From Microbacterium oxydans (lineage in GTDB: Bacteria; Actinomycetota; Actinomycetes; Actinomycetales; Microbacteriaceae), in NCBI RefSeq assembly GCF_900095745.1, contig NZ_FMIR01000015.1:1-64000 (forward strand): a DNA stretch of 64,000 nucleotides, read 5' to 3'. The notes under the pieces are model-generated. The model had not been told where the DNA came from, did no database searches, and was given only the letters and a program-made list of their open reading frames with translations. The position numbers were made by a program, and so were the translations under genes. This document shows, piece after piece, positions 8,320-16,460 of the stretch; positions within the stretch are counted from its first letter, which is position 1, and the number at the start of each line of letters is the position of its first letter.

Positions 8320-9665
8320 GGCAGGTCCTCGAACGCGACGGTCACCCCGTCGCCGAGGTCCACCACATCCCCGGACAGGACGAGAGTCTGCTCACCGGGG
8401 TGCAGGCGCATGGGGTCGGCGCCGGGACGCAGCAGCGTCGAGCCGTTCGTGGTGTGCAGATCGATGACCACGACCGTGTCACCCTCCGGACGGATCTCGA
8501 GGTGACTGCGCGAGATGTCCTGCTGCGGGCTGTCCACCGCGATCAGATGCGGCAGGTTCGCCCCGCTCGCGCGGGTGGAGCGCGGTCGGCGTCCGATGAT
8601 GACCGTCCGGTCGAGGGCCACGACCTGTCCCGACGACACCCGGATGCGCCCCGTGGATGCCGGGGCCGCAGCGGCCACCGGGATGACCTCCGTCGGAGCC
8701 TCGGGCGCCGCGGGGGCGCTCTGCCGCAGACTGCGGAGTTCTTCGGCCGAGATCGTCGCCCCGTCGTGATCGCCGGTCGCGGGGCCGGCGTCGACGGCGG
8801 GCGTCTCCGGCTCCTCGCTCGGGCGGACCGCGGCGGCCTCGATCGGCGTGTGCACGGTCGCGCCCCAGAGGTGGTCGAACTCGTCGACGGGCGGAGCGAA
8901 CGTCGACTCCCCCGGCACCAGCGTCGACTCGATCATGTCGGCGTCGGCGACCTCTGCCGCGGCTTCGGAATCGGCATCGGAGTCGGCATCCGGTGTCTCG
9001 TCGTCGGCGCTCGGGGGCACAGTGGGCAGATCGGATGCGGCGTCGGGCGTCGGCACCGATACCGCGGGCACGGCCCCGACCCCGGGAGGCGGCGGCAGCG
9101 GCACCGAGGTGCCGGCCACCGGAGCCGGAGGTGCAGGGACGACGGAGGGCACGGACGCCGGTGCGGACGCCGGATCGAGCACGGGCGCGGGGCCCGCGGC
9201 GACCGAGATCGCCTCGGCGTCAGCCGGCTCGATGTCGGCGCTCACGGCTGCCGCGAGGACGATGCCGCTCTGCACGGGAAGCGCGGATCCGGAGCCGCCC
9301 TCGTCGACCGTGATCTCCACCTTCGAGACCCCCGGAACGAAGCGCTCGCTCCACGTGGTGACGTCGGCGCCGGAGAACGTCTGCGCCTCGGCATCCGCGC
9401 CGGTGACCCGCACGGCGAGCGAGCCGCGCACGGCCACCCTGGCGTCGGTGCCCTCCAGCACGGCCGCGACGAACGGCGGCATGTCGGCGAACGAACCGCC
9501 CGCCTGCGTCGTGAGCACGTCGATGACCGTGGCGAGGCTCCGCTCGCGCGGCAGCCGATCCCACAGCGCGGCGACCGTCTCACCCGTCGCGTCGGGTGGC
9601 AGCGCCACCAGGGCGCCCGGAATCACGATCAGGTACCACTGTCCCGGTCGGTAGATCGTCTGCAT
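8316..9665 (-). CDS. FHA domain protein
   Basis: 449 residues. Residues 1-110 form a small alpha/beta domain (MQTIYRPGQW start) that is not recognised. Residues 130-330 are a low-complexity acidic, Pro/Ala-rich linker. The C-terminus (about 340-449) is a clear FHA domain: VIIGRRP, SRSHLEI and TTNGS are the phospho-threonine-binding loops. No signal peptide or membrane helix is seen, so it is probably a cytoplasmic adaptor. The start codon shares one base with the PP2C stop (TGATG) and the end overlaps the kinase start, so it is translationally coupled to both enzymes of the switch. Partner proteins are inferred from position. Confidence 0.88.
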   Translation of the reverse strand: MQTIYRPGQWYLIVIPGALVALPPDATGETVAALWDRLPRERSLATVIDVLTTQAGGSFADMPPFVAAVLEGTDARVAVRGSLAVRVTGADAEAQTFSGADVTTWSERFVPGVSKVEITVDEGGSGSALPVQSGIVLAAAVSADIEPADAEAISVAAGPAPVLDPASAPASVPSVVPAPPAPVAGTSVPLPPPPGVGAVPAVSVPTPDAASDLPTVPPSADDETPDADSDADSEAAAEVADADMIESTLVPGESTFAPPVDEFDHLWGATVHTPIEAAAVRPSEEPETPAVDAGPATGDHDGATISAEELRSLRQSAPAAPEAPTEVIPVAAAAPASTGRIRVSSGQVVALDRTVIIGRRPRSTRASGANLPHLIAVDSPQQDISRSHLEIRPEGDTVVVIDLHTTNGSTLLRPGADPMRLHPGEQTLVLSGDVVDLGDGVTVAFEDLP

Positions 9666-10477
9666 CAGCGAACCCCTCCTGCTGCGGCTTCTCGTGGACG
9701 CGTGTCGGCGTCGACGTCGTCGGCTTGGAGCAGCGCCCCCCGGCGCGCCGCCACCGACACGGCATCGACGATGACCACGGTGATGTTGTCGCGACCGCCC
9801 GCCTGCACGGCCTCGTCGACCAGAATGTCGGCCGCCCGCTGCGGGTCGGGCTCGGCGGCCAGGATCTGCGTGATCCGCTCGTCGGAGACCTCGGTGGTCA
9901 GACCGTCGGAGCAGATGAGCATCCGATCGCCGAGTTCCGCCGGGAACAGCCAGTAGTCGGCGTCGCCGGTGCTGCTGGCGCCGATCGCCCGCGTGATGAT
10001 GTTGCGGCGACGATCCGTGGCCGCCTCCGCGGCGGTGAGCTCACCCGATTCGATGAGTTCCTGCACGACCGAGTGGTCGACGCTGATCTGCTCGAGCTCG
10101 CCGTCGGCGAGGCGGTAGGTGCGCGAGTCGCCGATGTTCACGGTGAGCCAGTAGCCCATCCCCTCGACCGAGGCGACGACGACGCCGCTCAGCGTGGTGC
10201 CCGCCCGGCCGCTGCCGTCGGTGGACAGGGCCTCGACGGCCGACCGGGCCCGGGCCAGCGCCTCGAGCAGATCCTCCAGCTCGAGGTCGACCCGGCCGAT
10301 GTAGCGCGCGAACTCGTCGATGACGGTCGCGCTCGCGCGCTCGCCCGCCTCGTGCCCGCCCATGCCGTCGGCGACGAGGAACAGCGGCGGGCTCGCCATG
10401 TACGAGTCCTCGTTGAGCGGGCGGCGCAGGCCCGAATGGGTCGCGGCGCCCGTGGCGACGATGAGCGGACGGGTCAT
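9665..10477 (-). CDS. PP2C-type Ser/Thr protein phosphatase (PstP-like)
   Basis: 270 residues, a compact bacterial PP2C/PPM phosphatase without a membrane anchor. Metal-binding motifs are all present: NED (22-24), DGMGGHEAGE (37-46), GDSRTYRL, CSDGLT and GRDN near the C-terminus. It should remove phosphate from Ser/Thr targets of the neighbouring kinase. Typical actinobacterial PstP lies beside ftsW/pbpA/pknB and has a membrane tail. This one is embedded in the secretion block, so it is probably a dedicated second phosphatase. ATGA overlap with the RDD-FHA gene upstream. Confidence 0.93.
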   Translation of the reverse strand: MTRPLIVATGAATHSGLRRPLNEDSYMASPPLFLVADGMGGHEAGERASATVIDEFARYIGRVDLELEDLLEALARARSAVEALSTDGSGRAGTTLSGVVVASVEGMGYWLTVNIGDSRTYRLADGELEQISVDHSVVQELIESGELTAAEAATDRRRNIITRAIGASSTGDADYWLFPAELGDRMLICSDGLTTEVSDERITQILAAEPDPQRAADILVDEAVQAGGRDNITVVIVDAVSVAARRGALLQADDVDADTRPREAAAGGVR

Positions 10478-11787
10478 GCGTATCCTCCGACCATGACGAC
10501 GCGGTCGCCGACCTCGATCACGTCGCCGAGCTTGATCGGCACGCGCTGGCCTGCGGGGCAGGAGATGCGCTGGCCCTCGCGCACGAGGGTCAGCCCGTTG
10601 GTGGAGTGACGGTCGAGGATCCAGCCGCCCGAGGTCTCGGCCGCGGCCTCGAAATGCGTCTTCGACAGCGAGAGAGTCTCGTCACGCACGGGCACGACCA
10701 CGACGCCCTCTTCCGGAGCGGGGTTGCGCCCGAACACCGTGCGACGCGAGACGGGGATGCGCGTCCCGTCGTCCCACGTGAACACCAGCCGGTGACCCGG
10801 GATGCTGATGCGGGTCTCTTCGAGGTCGTCGTCGGCCGTCACGGGTGCGGAGGCAGTCGGTGCTGCGGCGGCGGGTGCGGTCGGAAGGACAGGCGGTGCC
10901 GGCGGTGCTGCCTGCGTCACCGGCGCGGGCGGCACGGGCGGTGCCGCGGGTGCGGGGGGAATCGGAGGGGCGGCGACGGGCGCCGGCGGTGCGGGCGCAG
11001 CAGCGACCGGTGCGGGCGCAGCGCTCGCGACGGCAGGAGCTGCCGGAGCGACCGGGGCTGCCGGCGCAGGAACCTTCGCGGGTGATGGCGGCTGAGTGAC
11101 ACCGGGGACATAGGCGATCATGCCGGAGTCCTGCACCGGGGCCGTGTAGCTCCGGGCGACCGGCGCCGGAGCAGCGGGCGGGGTCGGCTCCGGGGCCTGC
11201 GCGGGTGCCGGTGCGGGATGCACCGCCGGAGCGAATCCCGGCATCGGAGCCGGAGGAAGGCGCTCGAACGACGGTGCCGGCAGGAGCGGCGGTGCCTCGG
11301 GCACCGGTGCCTCCTCGACGACGGGTACCGGTGCCGGCACCGTGGCATCGAGCATCAGCGACGACGCGACCTTGTCATGCCATCCCTGGAAGCGGCCCGA
11401 GCCGTCGAACAGCGGGCTGAAGTATCCGACGACGATGGCTCCGGCGAGGCCGAAGATGATGTTGCGGAGCAGCGTGCGTCCGAACCCGAGGGGCTCTCCG
11501 TCGGCGGCGGAGACCAGGCGCAGCCCCTTCGCCCGCATCCCGATCGAGCCCTTTCCCGCCTGCATGACGGTGTACACGATGAACCAGGCGAGCAGCACCA
11601 GGCTCACGACGGGGCCGCCGATGAGCAGCACGGTGATCGAGGCCTCGAGTCCGCCCGAGAGCATCGAGGCGAGCAGCAGGCCACCGCCGAGAAGGAGGCC
11701 GAGTCCGCCGGCGATCAGGGCGTCGATGACGTAGGCGACCGCGCGACGGGAGATCGGCGCGATCTGATCGAGCGCTGGCTGCGTCAT
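10474..11787 (-). CDS. RDD-family membrane protein fused to an FHA domain
   Basis: 437 residues. The N-terminal RDD domain (about 10-150) has membrane segments, an early Arg-containing helix (SRRAVAYVIDALIAGG) and the conserved GMRAKGLRLV patch. A long Pro/Ala linker (about 155-325) follows, then a C-terminal FHA domain (about 333-437; TVFGRNPAP, SLSKTHFE, STNGL). The FHA would place phospho-dependent protein binding at the membrane. Position between a phosphatase and a membrane transglutaminase-like protein suggests a membrane docking point for phosphorylated partners. The linker is very GC-rich and repetitive. Confidence 0.9.
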   Translation of the reverse strand: MTQPALDQIAPISRRAVAYVIDALIAGGLGLLLGGGLLLASMLSGGLEASITVLLIGGPVVSLVLLAWFIVYTVMQAGKGSIGMRAKGLRLVSAADGEPLGFGRTLLRNIIFGLAGAIVVGYFSPLFDGSGRFQGWHDKVASSLMLDATVPAPVPVVEEAPVPEAPPLLPAPSFERLPPAPMPGFAPAVHPAPAPAQAPEPTPPAAPAPVARSYTAPVQDSGMIAYVPGVTQPPSPAKVPAPAAPVAPAAPAVASAAPAPVAAAPAPPAPVAAPPIPPAPAAPPVPPAPVTQAAPPAPPVLPTAPAAAAPTASAPVTADDDLEETRISIPGHRLVFTWDDGTRIPVSRRTVFGRNPAPEEGVVVVPVRDETLSLSKTHFEAAAETSGGWILDRHSTNGLTLVREGQRISCPAGQRVPIKLGDVIEVGDRVVMVGGYA

Positions 11788-14180
11788 GGGGTCTCACTCT
11801 CGGAGGACGAAGTCGTCGTGCTGTTCTTGATGGTGCCAGGTTCGCGGCGCACGCGCGCGGCGGCCGCTTCCTTCAGATTCTGCAGGCCGTTCGAGACCGC
11901 GGTGCCGCCGACCAGAGACCGCACGCTCAGTCGCGCCTTGACGCGCTTCCAGAAGCCGGCCTCCTTGCCGAGTCCGCCGACGATCTCATCGACCTCGTGC
12001 CAGAACGACTCCACGTCCTGCGGGCTCGGCTCGGCGGGACCGAACACCTCGGCGTCGGCGCGTTCGGCCAGCGCGGTGACCTGCGGGACAGTCAGGGAAG
12101 ACGCCACGACGGCGGCCTCTTCGATGCGGGTGCCGCCGGGGGCCAGACGCGCGCCGTAGTCGACGGCGCGGTCGGTCAGCTCGTCCCAGCCGCCGCTGAT
12201 GCGGTCGGAGGTGCGGGCAGCGGCGCGACGGGAACGGCGCTTCGCGGCCTTCCAGGCGCCGATCACGATGAACGGCGAGGCGAGCACGGCGATCACCGCG
12301 AGCGAGATCCCGCCGATCAGCAGGATCGCGCCGATGATGCCGGCGAGGTTCAGGCTCTCATCCTCCGACTCGCGGTCGTCGGGCAGCGTCGGCGGCAGGT
12401 CGACCGGCTCCTGCGGCGGGGGCGGCGGCTGCAGCACCTGCGGCTTCGGGTCGACGCGGGGCTTGGTGTTCTGGTCGTTCGGGACCTGGTCCTCGGGCGG
12501 CGTCGGGTTGAACGTCATCCATCCGACGCCCTCGAAGTTGACCTCGACCCACGCGTGCACGTTGTCGCCGGTGGCGGTGAAGACCGCTTCTCCCGCCTGC
12601 TCGTCGTCGGGGTAGTACCCCATGACGACGCGGGCGGGGATGTCGAGCTGTCCGGCCAGCAGCGCCATCGCCACGGCGTACTGCTCATCGTCGCCGATCA
12701 TCTGGTCGGCGCCGACGAGCGTCGAGATGCGCTCGGCGGTGTGGCCGGCGCGCGACAGCACCTCACCCTCGAGGCCATGGCTGAAGAAGCCGCCCTCGGA
12801 GAGGAAGGTCTCGAGCGCCCGCACCTGCTCGATCGGCGTCTCGGCACCCGCCACGGTCTCGGCGGCCAGCGAGGTCAGCTCTTCCGGCACGTTGCTGGGC
12901 TTCGGCATCGACACCTTGCCGAACGCCACCTCGGCCAGCTGCTCGTCGTCGGGCTCGCTCGGCATCACCGCGTCGACCGCGTACTCGTCGCCCGCGTTCA
13001 GCTTCGGGGTGGCCACGGCCGTTCCGGTCACCGTGTTGACGAAGGTGCCGCGGCGCAGGTCCTCGGCGCGGTCGCCGTCGAACCGGATCTCCGACAGCTC
13101 TCCGGCCGTTGGCATCCAGACACCGCGGTACTCGTCGATCGCGAACTTCAGCGTGACGGGCACACCCTCTGCCTCCGGCGCCATGTTCGACCGCAGCGGA
13201 GCGAACGCGCTCGACGATGTCGGACCGCCGTCGGTGACGTTGTAGACCATGCCGTCGAACTGGTCCATCACGGCCGTGCGGATGCGGGCGCCCTTGGGCA
13301 GACCCTGCACGGTGAAGAGCGTCTCCTCGGCCTCATCGCGCACGTTCTTGCGGAAGGCCTGCAGCGGGCTCGGGTAATCGCGGATGTCGAACGGCGGGAT
13401 GATGACGTCGCGGAACACGTGGCGCGGTTGTGCGGGGGTCGCGACCGCGGCCGTGGCGACGCCCGCCCCACCCGCGACGGCCAGCACGGCGACTCCGGCC
13501 AGCAGGCGCCGGGTGCGCATGTGCGCCGCGCGGGACGGGTCGACCTCGCTCACCGAGACGGCCATGTTCTGCGGCGCCCAGAGCTGACGCAGCGCCAGCC
13601 AGGACATGCTCACCACGGCGAACACGAGCCCCTGCACGAGAGGGAAGGCCGGCTCCGGGGTGCCCAGCGCGATCACGAGCATGAGAAGCACGCCGGCCGG
13701 CAGCAGCGCCCACGCGACCTGCGACAGACGCAGTGCGAGCGAGGCGGTCAGCGTGGTCACCACGAGCGCCAGCAGGAACGGGACGATCAGGTGCCCGTCG
13801 GCCGCTGCCACCGGGGCGACCGTGGTGAGCATCTGCTTCCACGCGGTGACCGTGCCCAACGCCAGCTTCTGCAGCGTCTCGAGGGTGGGGATGAATCCGA
13901 GGATCGCGGTCTGCGGCAGCGCGAGCGCGGCGCCGAACACGAAGTACGCGGCGACGGTGAGTCCCGCGATGATCAGGATGCCCCAGCGACGCCACGTCGC
14001 GACGGCCGCGATCGCCAGGCCGAGCAGGATGCCGCCGATGACGGCGGGGAGGAAGGAGGGCCCGGCGAAGGTCGGCCAGAACCCCACCATCGACGTCACG
14101 ACCAGGAGCGCCGTCGCTCCGAGATCGAGGATCCAACGGCGCGGGGCCAGGGTGGCGGACGCGGTGGCGGGCGCGGTCAT
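11784..14180 (-). CDS. Transglutaminase-like membrane protein, probable pseudoenzyme
   Basis: 798 residues. Several membrane helices occupy about 15-245, then a large extracytoplasmic part with a transglutaminase-like core (about 445-570), a Pro-rich stretch, another membrane helix (about 615-645) and a cytoplasmic tail. In the core the expected Gly-X-Cys reads GDD (D498 at the Cys position). HAWVEV keeps the His, and the expected Asp region reads FNPTP. The catalytic Cys and Asp are therefore both absent, so cross-linking or protease activity is unlikely and a binding role more so. It is the usual third member of MoxR-DUF58-transglutaminase trios. ATGA overlaps on both sides. Confidence 0.9.
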   Translation of the reverse strand: MTAPATASATLAPRRWILDLGATALLVVTSMVGFWPTFAGPSFLPAVIGGILLGLAIAAVATWRRWGILIIAGLTVAAYFVFGAALALPQTAILGFIPTLETLQKLALGTVTAWKQMLTTVAPVAAADGHLIVPFLLALVVTTLTASLALRLSQVAWALLPAGVLLMLVIALGTPEPAFPLVQGLVFAVVSMSWLALRQLWAPQNMAVSVSEVDPSRAAHMRTRRLLAGVAVLAVAGGAGVATAAVATPAQPRHVFRDVIIPPFDIRDYPSPLQAFRKNVRDEAEETLFTVQGLPKGARIRTAVMDQFDGMVYNVTDGGPTSSSAFAPLRSNMAPEAEGVPVTLKFAIDEYRGVWMPTAGELSEIRFDGDRAEDLRRGTFVNTVTGTAVATPKLNAGDEYAVDAVMPSEPDDEQLAEVAFGKVSMPKPSNVPEELTSLAAETVAGAETPIEQVRALETFLSEGGFFSHGLEGEVLSRAGHTAERISTLVGADQMIGDDEQYAVAMALLAGQLDIPARVVMGYYPDDEQAGEAVFTATGDNVHAWVEVNFEGVGWMTFNPTPPEDQVPNDQNTKPRVDPKPQVLQPPPPPQEPVDLPPTLPDDRESEDESLNLAGIIGAILLIGGISLAVIAVLASPFIVIGAWKAAKRRSRRAAARTSDRISGGWDELTDRAVDYGARLAPGGTRIEEAAVVASSLTVPQVTALAERADAEVFGPAEPSPQDVESFWHEVDEIVGGLGKEAGFWKRVKARLSVRSLVGGTAVSNGLQNLKEAAAARVRREPGTIKNSTTTSSSESETP

Positions 14181-15439
14181 GCGAGCACCTTCTGCAGAGC
14201 GAGGGGAATCTGTTCGAGGGCGCCGACCGTGACGACGTCGGCCTCACCGATGCGCCGCAGCGTCGGTGCGGTCGCGGTCGTGTCGGTGACGACGGCGAGC
14301 ACCTTGGCGCCGAAGGGAAGGCGCGAGCAGGCGAGGCGGAGGTCGTCGGAGGGCACACGGGAGCCGCACACGAGCACCACCACGCTGGCGAGCGGCATGG
14401 TCGCCGAGACGATGCCGGCGAGGTCGGCGATGCCACCCTCCTTCGCCTTGCTGTTCTCGACGGCGGCGAGGGAGTCGAGCAGCTGCTTGCCCGTGCCGGC
14501 GGGCAGCTCACGGCCCTGCACGCGCACGTCGACGCGCTGCGAGTCGCGGAGGGCACGGAGGCCGATCGAGCCCGCGGCGGAGATGCCGAGCTCGAAGTCG
14601 TCGGCCGTGGCGTATTCGTTGAGGGAGCGGGACAGGCCGATCACGAAGTGCGAGCGACGGGTCTCCTCGTACTGACGGACCATCATCGTGCCCGTCCGGG
14701 CGGTGGACTTCCAGTGCACGTGGCGCAGATCGTCGCCGGGCTGGTACTCCAGGAGCGCGTGGAAGGAGACGTCGTCGCGGGAGAGGTCGGCGGCCGGAAG
14801 TCCCTCGAGGTCGCGCAGGTAGCCGAGCGACTGGCCGTCGAACAGCACGGTGCGCGGGTGCACGAACAGGTCGACCGGATCGTCACGGCGGTGTGCGCGC
14901 TCGAAGAGACCGAGCGGGTCGCCGCGGACGACGCTCACGGGACCGACCTTGACCACGCCGCGGCGCTGGGTGGGGATGGCGAAGAGCTCCTCCGCCTCCT
15001 CCCCCGGTGCGAGCCGCTGGATGCCGAACTCACCGCGGCCGGAGCCGACGGGGAGCACGACGCGCGAGGGCAGGATGGCCCGGCTGCCGCGGTTGGCCAG
15101 GGTGAGGGCGCCGACCGCGCGCTCCCCCACGACCACGCGGGTGCGGGCGAGGTCGAGCGAGACGTCGTAAGCGGTGCGGCCGATCAGGAACAGCGCGCAC
15201 ACGCCCACGGCGATCGCGATCACGACCGCGGCGATCGTGAACTCCGACCAGCCGGCGATCTGCCCGATCACCCAGAAGCCGACGGCGATGGCCATCAGCA
15301 CCCAGGCCAGCGGGCGGATCGCCGCGGTGATCTTCCGGAGGCGCGTCAGCAGGCGCGCGCCGATGACGGCCGCGATGTCACGCCATCCGGCGTCGCGTTC
15401 CGTCTGCGGCGGCGCCGCCTGAAGAGCCTCCGCGGTCAT
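14177..15439 (-). CDS. DUF58 domain protein
   Basis: 420 residues from ATG 15437-15439, which shares a base with the MoxR stop codon (TGATG); this fixes the start. Two membrane helices (about 43-60 and 66-86) are followed by a cytoplasmic or surface-facing region with the DUF58 signature around 225-255 (YQPGDDLRHVHWKSTART). A VWA-like alpha/beta fold follows with a degenerate metal site. DUF58 proteins occur beside MoxR ATPases, which are thought to assemble or activate VWA-like partners. Here it is in the middle of the MoxR-DUF58-transglutaminase trio. Confidence 0.92.
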   Translation of the reverse strand: MTAEALQAAPPQTERDAGWRDIAAVIGARLLTRLRKITAAIRPLAWVLMAIAVGFWVIGQIAGWSEFTIAAVVIAIAVGVCALFLIGRTAYDVSLDLARTRVVVGERAVGALTLANRGSRAILPSRVVLPVGSGRGEFGIQRLAPGEEAEELFAIPTQRRGVVKVGPVSVVRGDPLGLFERAHRRDDPVDLFVHPRTVLFDGQSLGYLRDLEGLPAADLSRDDVSFHALLEYQPGDDLRHVHWKSTARTGTMMVRQYEETRRSHFVIGLSRSLNEYATADDFELGISAAGSIGLRALRDSQRVDVRVQGRELPAGTGKQLLDSLAAVENSKAKEGGIADLAGIVSATMPLASVVVLVCGSRVPSDDLRLACSRLPFGAKVLAVVTDTTATAPTLRRIGEADVVTVGALEQIPLALQKVLA

Positions 15440-16410
15440 CAGGCCGCTGCTCGGGCCTGGGGTGCCGCGACGCCGTCGAGCACGCGGGCGATCACGGTGT
15501 CGCTGCTCGTGCCGGCGAACTCCGCCTCGGCGTCGAGCAGCAGACGGTGCTGCCACACCGGCCGCGCGAGGGCCTTGATGTCGTCGGGCAGCACGAAGTG
15601 GCGGCCCTGCGCAGCGGCCCACACCTTGGCGATGCGGATCATCGCGATGGCACCACGCACCGAGACGCCCAGGCGGATCGCGCCGTCTTCACGCGTCGCC
15701 TCAGCCAGCTCGGCCACATAGCGCAGCACGGCCGGCTCGACGTGCACGGTCGCGGCGAGGTCGGCCATGTCGGCGACGGCGCTCGTGGTGATGATCGCCG
15801 AGAGGCCGGCCGACGGGTTGCGGTCGGATGCTCCGGCGAGGATGCTCTCCGTGACCGCGAGGTCGGGGTACCCGATCGACGTCTTGATCAGGAAGCGGTC
15901 GAGCTGGGCCTCGGGGAGCTTGTACGTTCCCGCCTGCTCGATCGGGTTCTGCGTGGCGATGACGAGGAACGGGCGACCGGCCTCGTGCGTGACGCCGTCG
16001 ACCGTGACCCGCGACTCCTCCATGACCTCGAGCAGCGCCGACTGCGTCTTCGGCGAGGCACGGTTGATCTCGTCGGCCAGCACGATCGACGCGAAGATCG
16101 GTCCCTTGTGGAACTCGAACCGGTGCGACTGCTGGTCATAGATCGTCACACCCGTGACGTCGGAGGGCAGCAGGTCGGGCGTGAACTGGATGCGCGCGCT
16201 GGTGCCCTGCACGGTCGCCGCGAGCGCCTTCGCGAGGCTCGTCTTGCCGGTTCCGGGCGCATCCTCGAGGAGCACGTGGCCCTCGGCGAGCATCGACGCC
16301 ATCACGAGACCGACGATCTCCTTCTTGCCCTGCACCGCCTTGTCGATGTTCTCGACCAGTCGCTGGAAGGTGCCCTGGAACCAGGCGGCCTGCTCGGGGG
16401 TCATTGTCAT
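15439..16410 (-). CDS. MoxR-family AAA+ ATPase
   Basis: 323 residues. Walker A APGTGKT (51-57), Walker B VLADEIN, sensor ATQNP and the MoxR lid are all present. The start was set at ATG 16408-16410 because AAGGA lies 11 bases upstream; a second ATG two codons later is possible. MoxR proteins act as chaperone-like ATPases for VWA/DUF58 partners, and the next gene encodes one. It sits 50 bases after the giant Ig-like gene and so is probably in the same transcript. Confidence 0.95.
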   Translation of the reverse strand: MTMTPEQAAWFQGTFQRLVENIDKAVQGKKEIVGLVMASMLAEGHVLLEDAPGTGKTSLAKALAATVQGTSARIQFTPDLLPSDVTGVTIYDQQSHRFEFHKGPIFASIVLADEINRASPKTQSALLEVMEESRVTVDGVTHEAGRPFLVIATQNPIEQAGTYKLPEAQLDRFLIKTSIGYPDLAVTESILAGASDRNPSAGLSAIITTSAVADMADLAATVHVEPAVLRYVAELAEATREDGAIRLGVSVRGAIAMIRIAKVWAAAQGRHFVLPDDIKALARPVWQHRLLLDAEAEFAGTSSDTVIARVLDGVAAPQARAAA

Positions 16411-16460
16411 GAGTGTGGGGTTCCTTGTCGTAGGGGAAATCGTGTGACGGGAGCGGTGGC

